DNA of 64,000 nt from DATLGB01 sp963740765 (lineage in GTDB: Bacteria > Actinomycetota > Thermoleophilia > Solirubrobacterales > Solirubrobacteraceae): assembly GCA_963740765.1 (NCBI GenBank), contig CAVUFN010000007.1, positions 36,856 through 100,855 of the forward strand, read 5' to 3'. The notes beneath the pieces are model-generated. The model worked only from the letters and a program-made list of their open reading frames with translations, was not told the DNA's origin and searched no databases. Positions 63,472 to 64,000 of this stretch are shown here, in pieces. Numbering within the stretch: position 1 is the stretch's first letter; every line of letters starts with the position of its first letter. The translations under genes were made by a program, and so were the position numbers.

Positions 63472-64000
63472 ACGCCCTTGGGCACCACGACCACGCCGTT
63501 GCCGGAGAGTGACGAAGCCGCGCTCGCGGTCGGGCGTCGAGGTCGACGCCGACCTGCGCGCCGTCCTCGAGTGACCACGTTCTTGTCCAGGATCGCGCGG
63601 CGCACGACGGCACCCCGCCCCACATCGACCCCCGTCGAAGAGGATCGAGCCCTGGATCAGCGGAGTGCGAGTGCGCGCGCACCCGCGGCGGGAGGATCGA
63701 CGTGCGCACCGTCGCGCCCGAGATGACCACGCCGGCGCAGACCATCGAGTCCAGCGCGTGGCCCGTGCGGCCGTCGTCGTCCTCGAAGACGAACTTGGCC
63801 GGGGGCAGCGGGGATCGCCCAGCGTGAGGATCGGCCAGTCCTCGTTGTAGAGGTTGAAGACCGGCGACACGGGCTGATGAGGTCCATGTGCGCGTCGTAG
63901 AACGCATCCATCGTGCCGACGTCGCGCGGGTCGCCGCGGTCGCGGTCGGTGGCGCCGGGGACCTCGTTGTTGGAGAAGTCGTAGACGTGCGCCTGACCGG
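63453..64000 (-). pseudogene. glgC: Glucose-1-phosphate adenylyltransferase, 3' part, frameshifted and cut by window end
   Basis: ADP-glucose pyrophosphorylase C-terminal part; the catalytic N-terminal half lies beyond the window. Seen are RDVGTMDAFYDAHMDLISP, VFNLYNEDWPILTLGDP, PPAKFVFEDDDGRTGHALDS, MVCAGVVISGATVRTSILPP and the left-handed beta-helix end (LIQGSILFDG). It closes with VVVVPKGVCVPAS before TGA 63453. The RDVGT and YNEDWPI segments are specific for GlgC. Frames switch near 63,880, 63,810, 63,640 and 63,540. Together with glgA next door it forms the ADP-glucose route to glycogen. Confidence 0.72.

Overview
The window is very GC-rich, densely packed actinobacterial chromosome. The best fit is the class Thermoleophilia (Solirubrobacter/Conexibacter/Patulibacter-like). 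The pointers are the gene order comF-hpf-secA...prfB...ftsEX...S41 peptidase-rnr-FKBP-smpB, the LamG and collagen-like surface proteins, many ATGA/GTGA overlaps, and leaderless TANNNT promoters. This placement is inferred from gene content, not from a marker-gene comparison. I see no rRNA, tRNA, CRISPR array, transposase, integrase or prophage gene, and no gene-free stretch longer than about 300 bases.

Layout. 0-2.2 kb: a flavoprotein disulfide oxidoreductase cut by the window edge, then an ECF sigma/anti-sigma pair. 2.1-8.6 kb (minus): a complete type II fatty-acid operon, fabD-fabH-fabG-acpP-fabF-carboxyltransferase-MaoC dehydratase-fabI. 8.7-13.3 kb: SRPBCC protein, HAD phosphatase, a LuxR-type two-component pair, a site-2 protease-like peptidase and a GST-like protein. 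13.3-18 kb (minus): a broken secreted protein, smpB, FKBP isomerase, RNase R and a C-terminal processing protease. 18-26.3 kb: gltD, a methyltransferase, and the RDD/SpoIIM/DUF58/MoxR/DUF4350/DUF4129 membrane locus. 26.3-28 kb: ftsX and ftsE. 28.1-34.3 kb (plus): metallophosphoesterase, M16 peptidase, and a small system of one tailed ECF sigma factor with two secreted Asp-rich proteins. 34.3-39.2 kb (minus): nadA, nadC, an unknown protein, a PLP decarboxylase, and prfB with its programmed +1 frameshift. 39.2-53.1 kb (minus): an accessory island encoding a LamG metzincin, an FHA regulator, a Ser/Thr kinase, a membrane pseudokinase and a 2169-residue LamG protein. 53.2-64 kb: secA lacking its 5' part, two collagen-like surface proteins, hpf, comF, ctaG, UTP-glucose-1-phosphate uridylyltransferase, glgA and glgC.

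How the genes work together. The conserved backbone covers secretion (secA), translation and its rescue (hpf, prfB, smpB, rnr) and division or wall remodelling (ftsEX, S41 protease). Surface and signalling genes have been inserted between its members. The most novel-looking parts are (1) the FHA-kinase-pseudokinase island, in which kinase and pseudokinase share a related extracellular domain, and (2) the tailed sigma factor, whose promoter is nearly repeated, with identical spacing, before the neighbouring Asp-rich secreted protein.

Sequence quality. From about 55.4 kb to the end, and again at 13.2-14.2 kb, nearly every gene is broken by small frameshifts, including housekeeping genes. ftsE has one extra base and secA lacks roughly its first 190-200 codons. 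I read most of these as sequence or assembly errors. Genes there are reported by their reconstructed extent.
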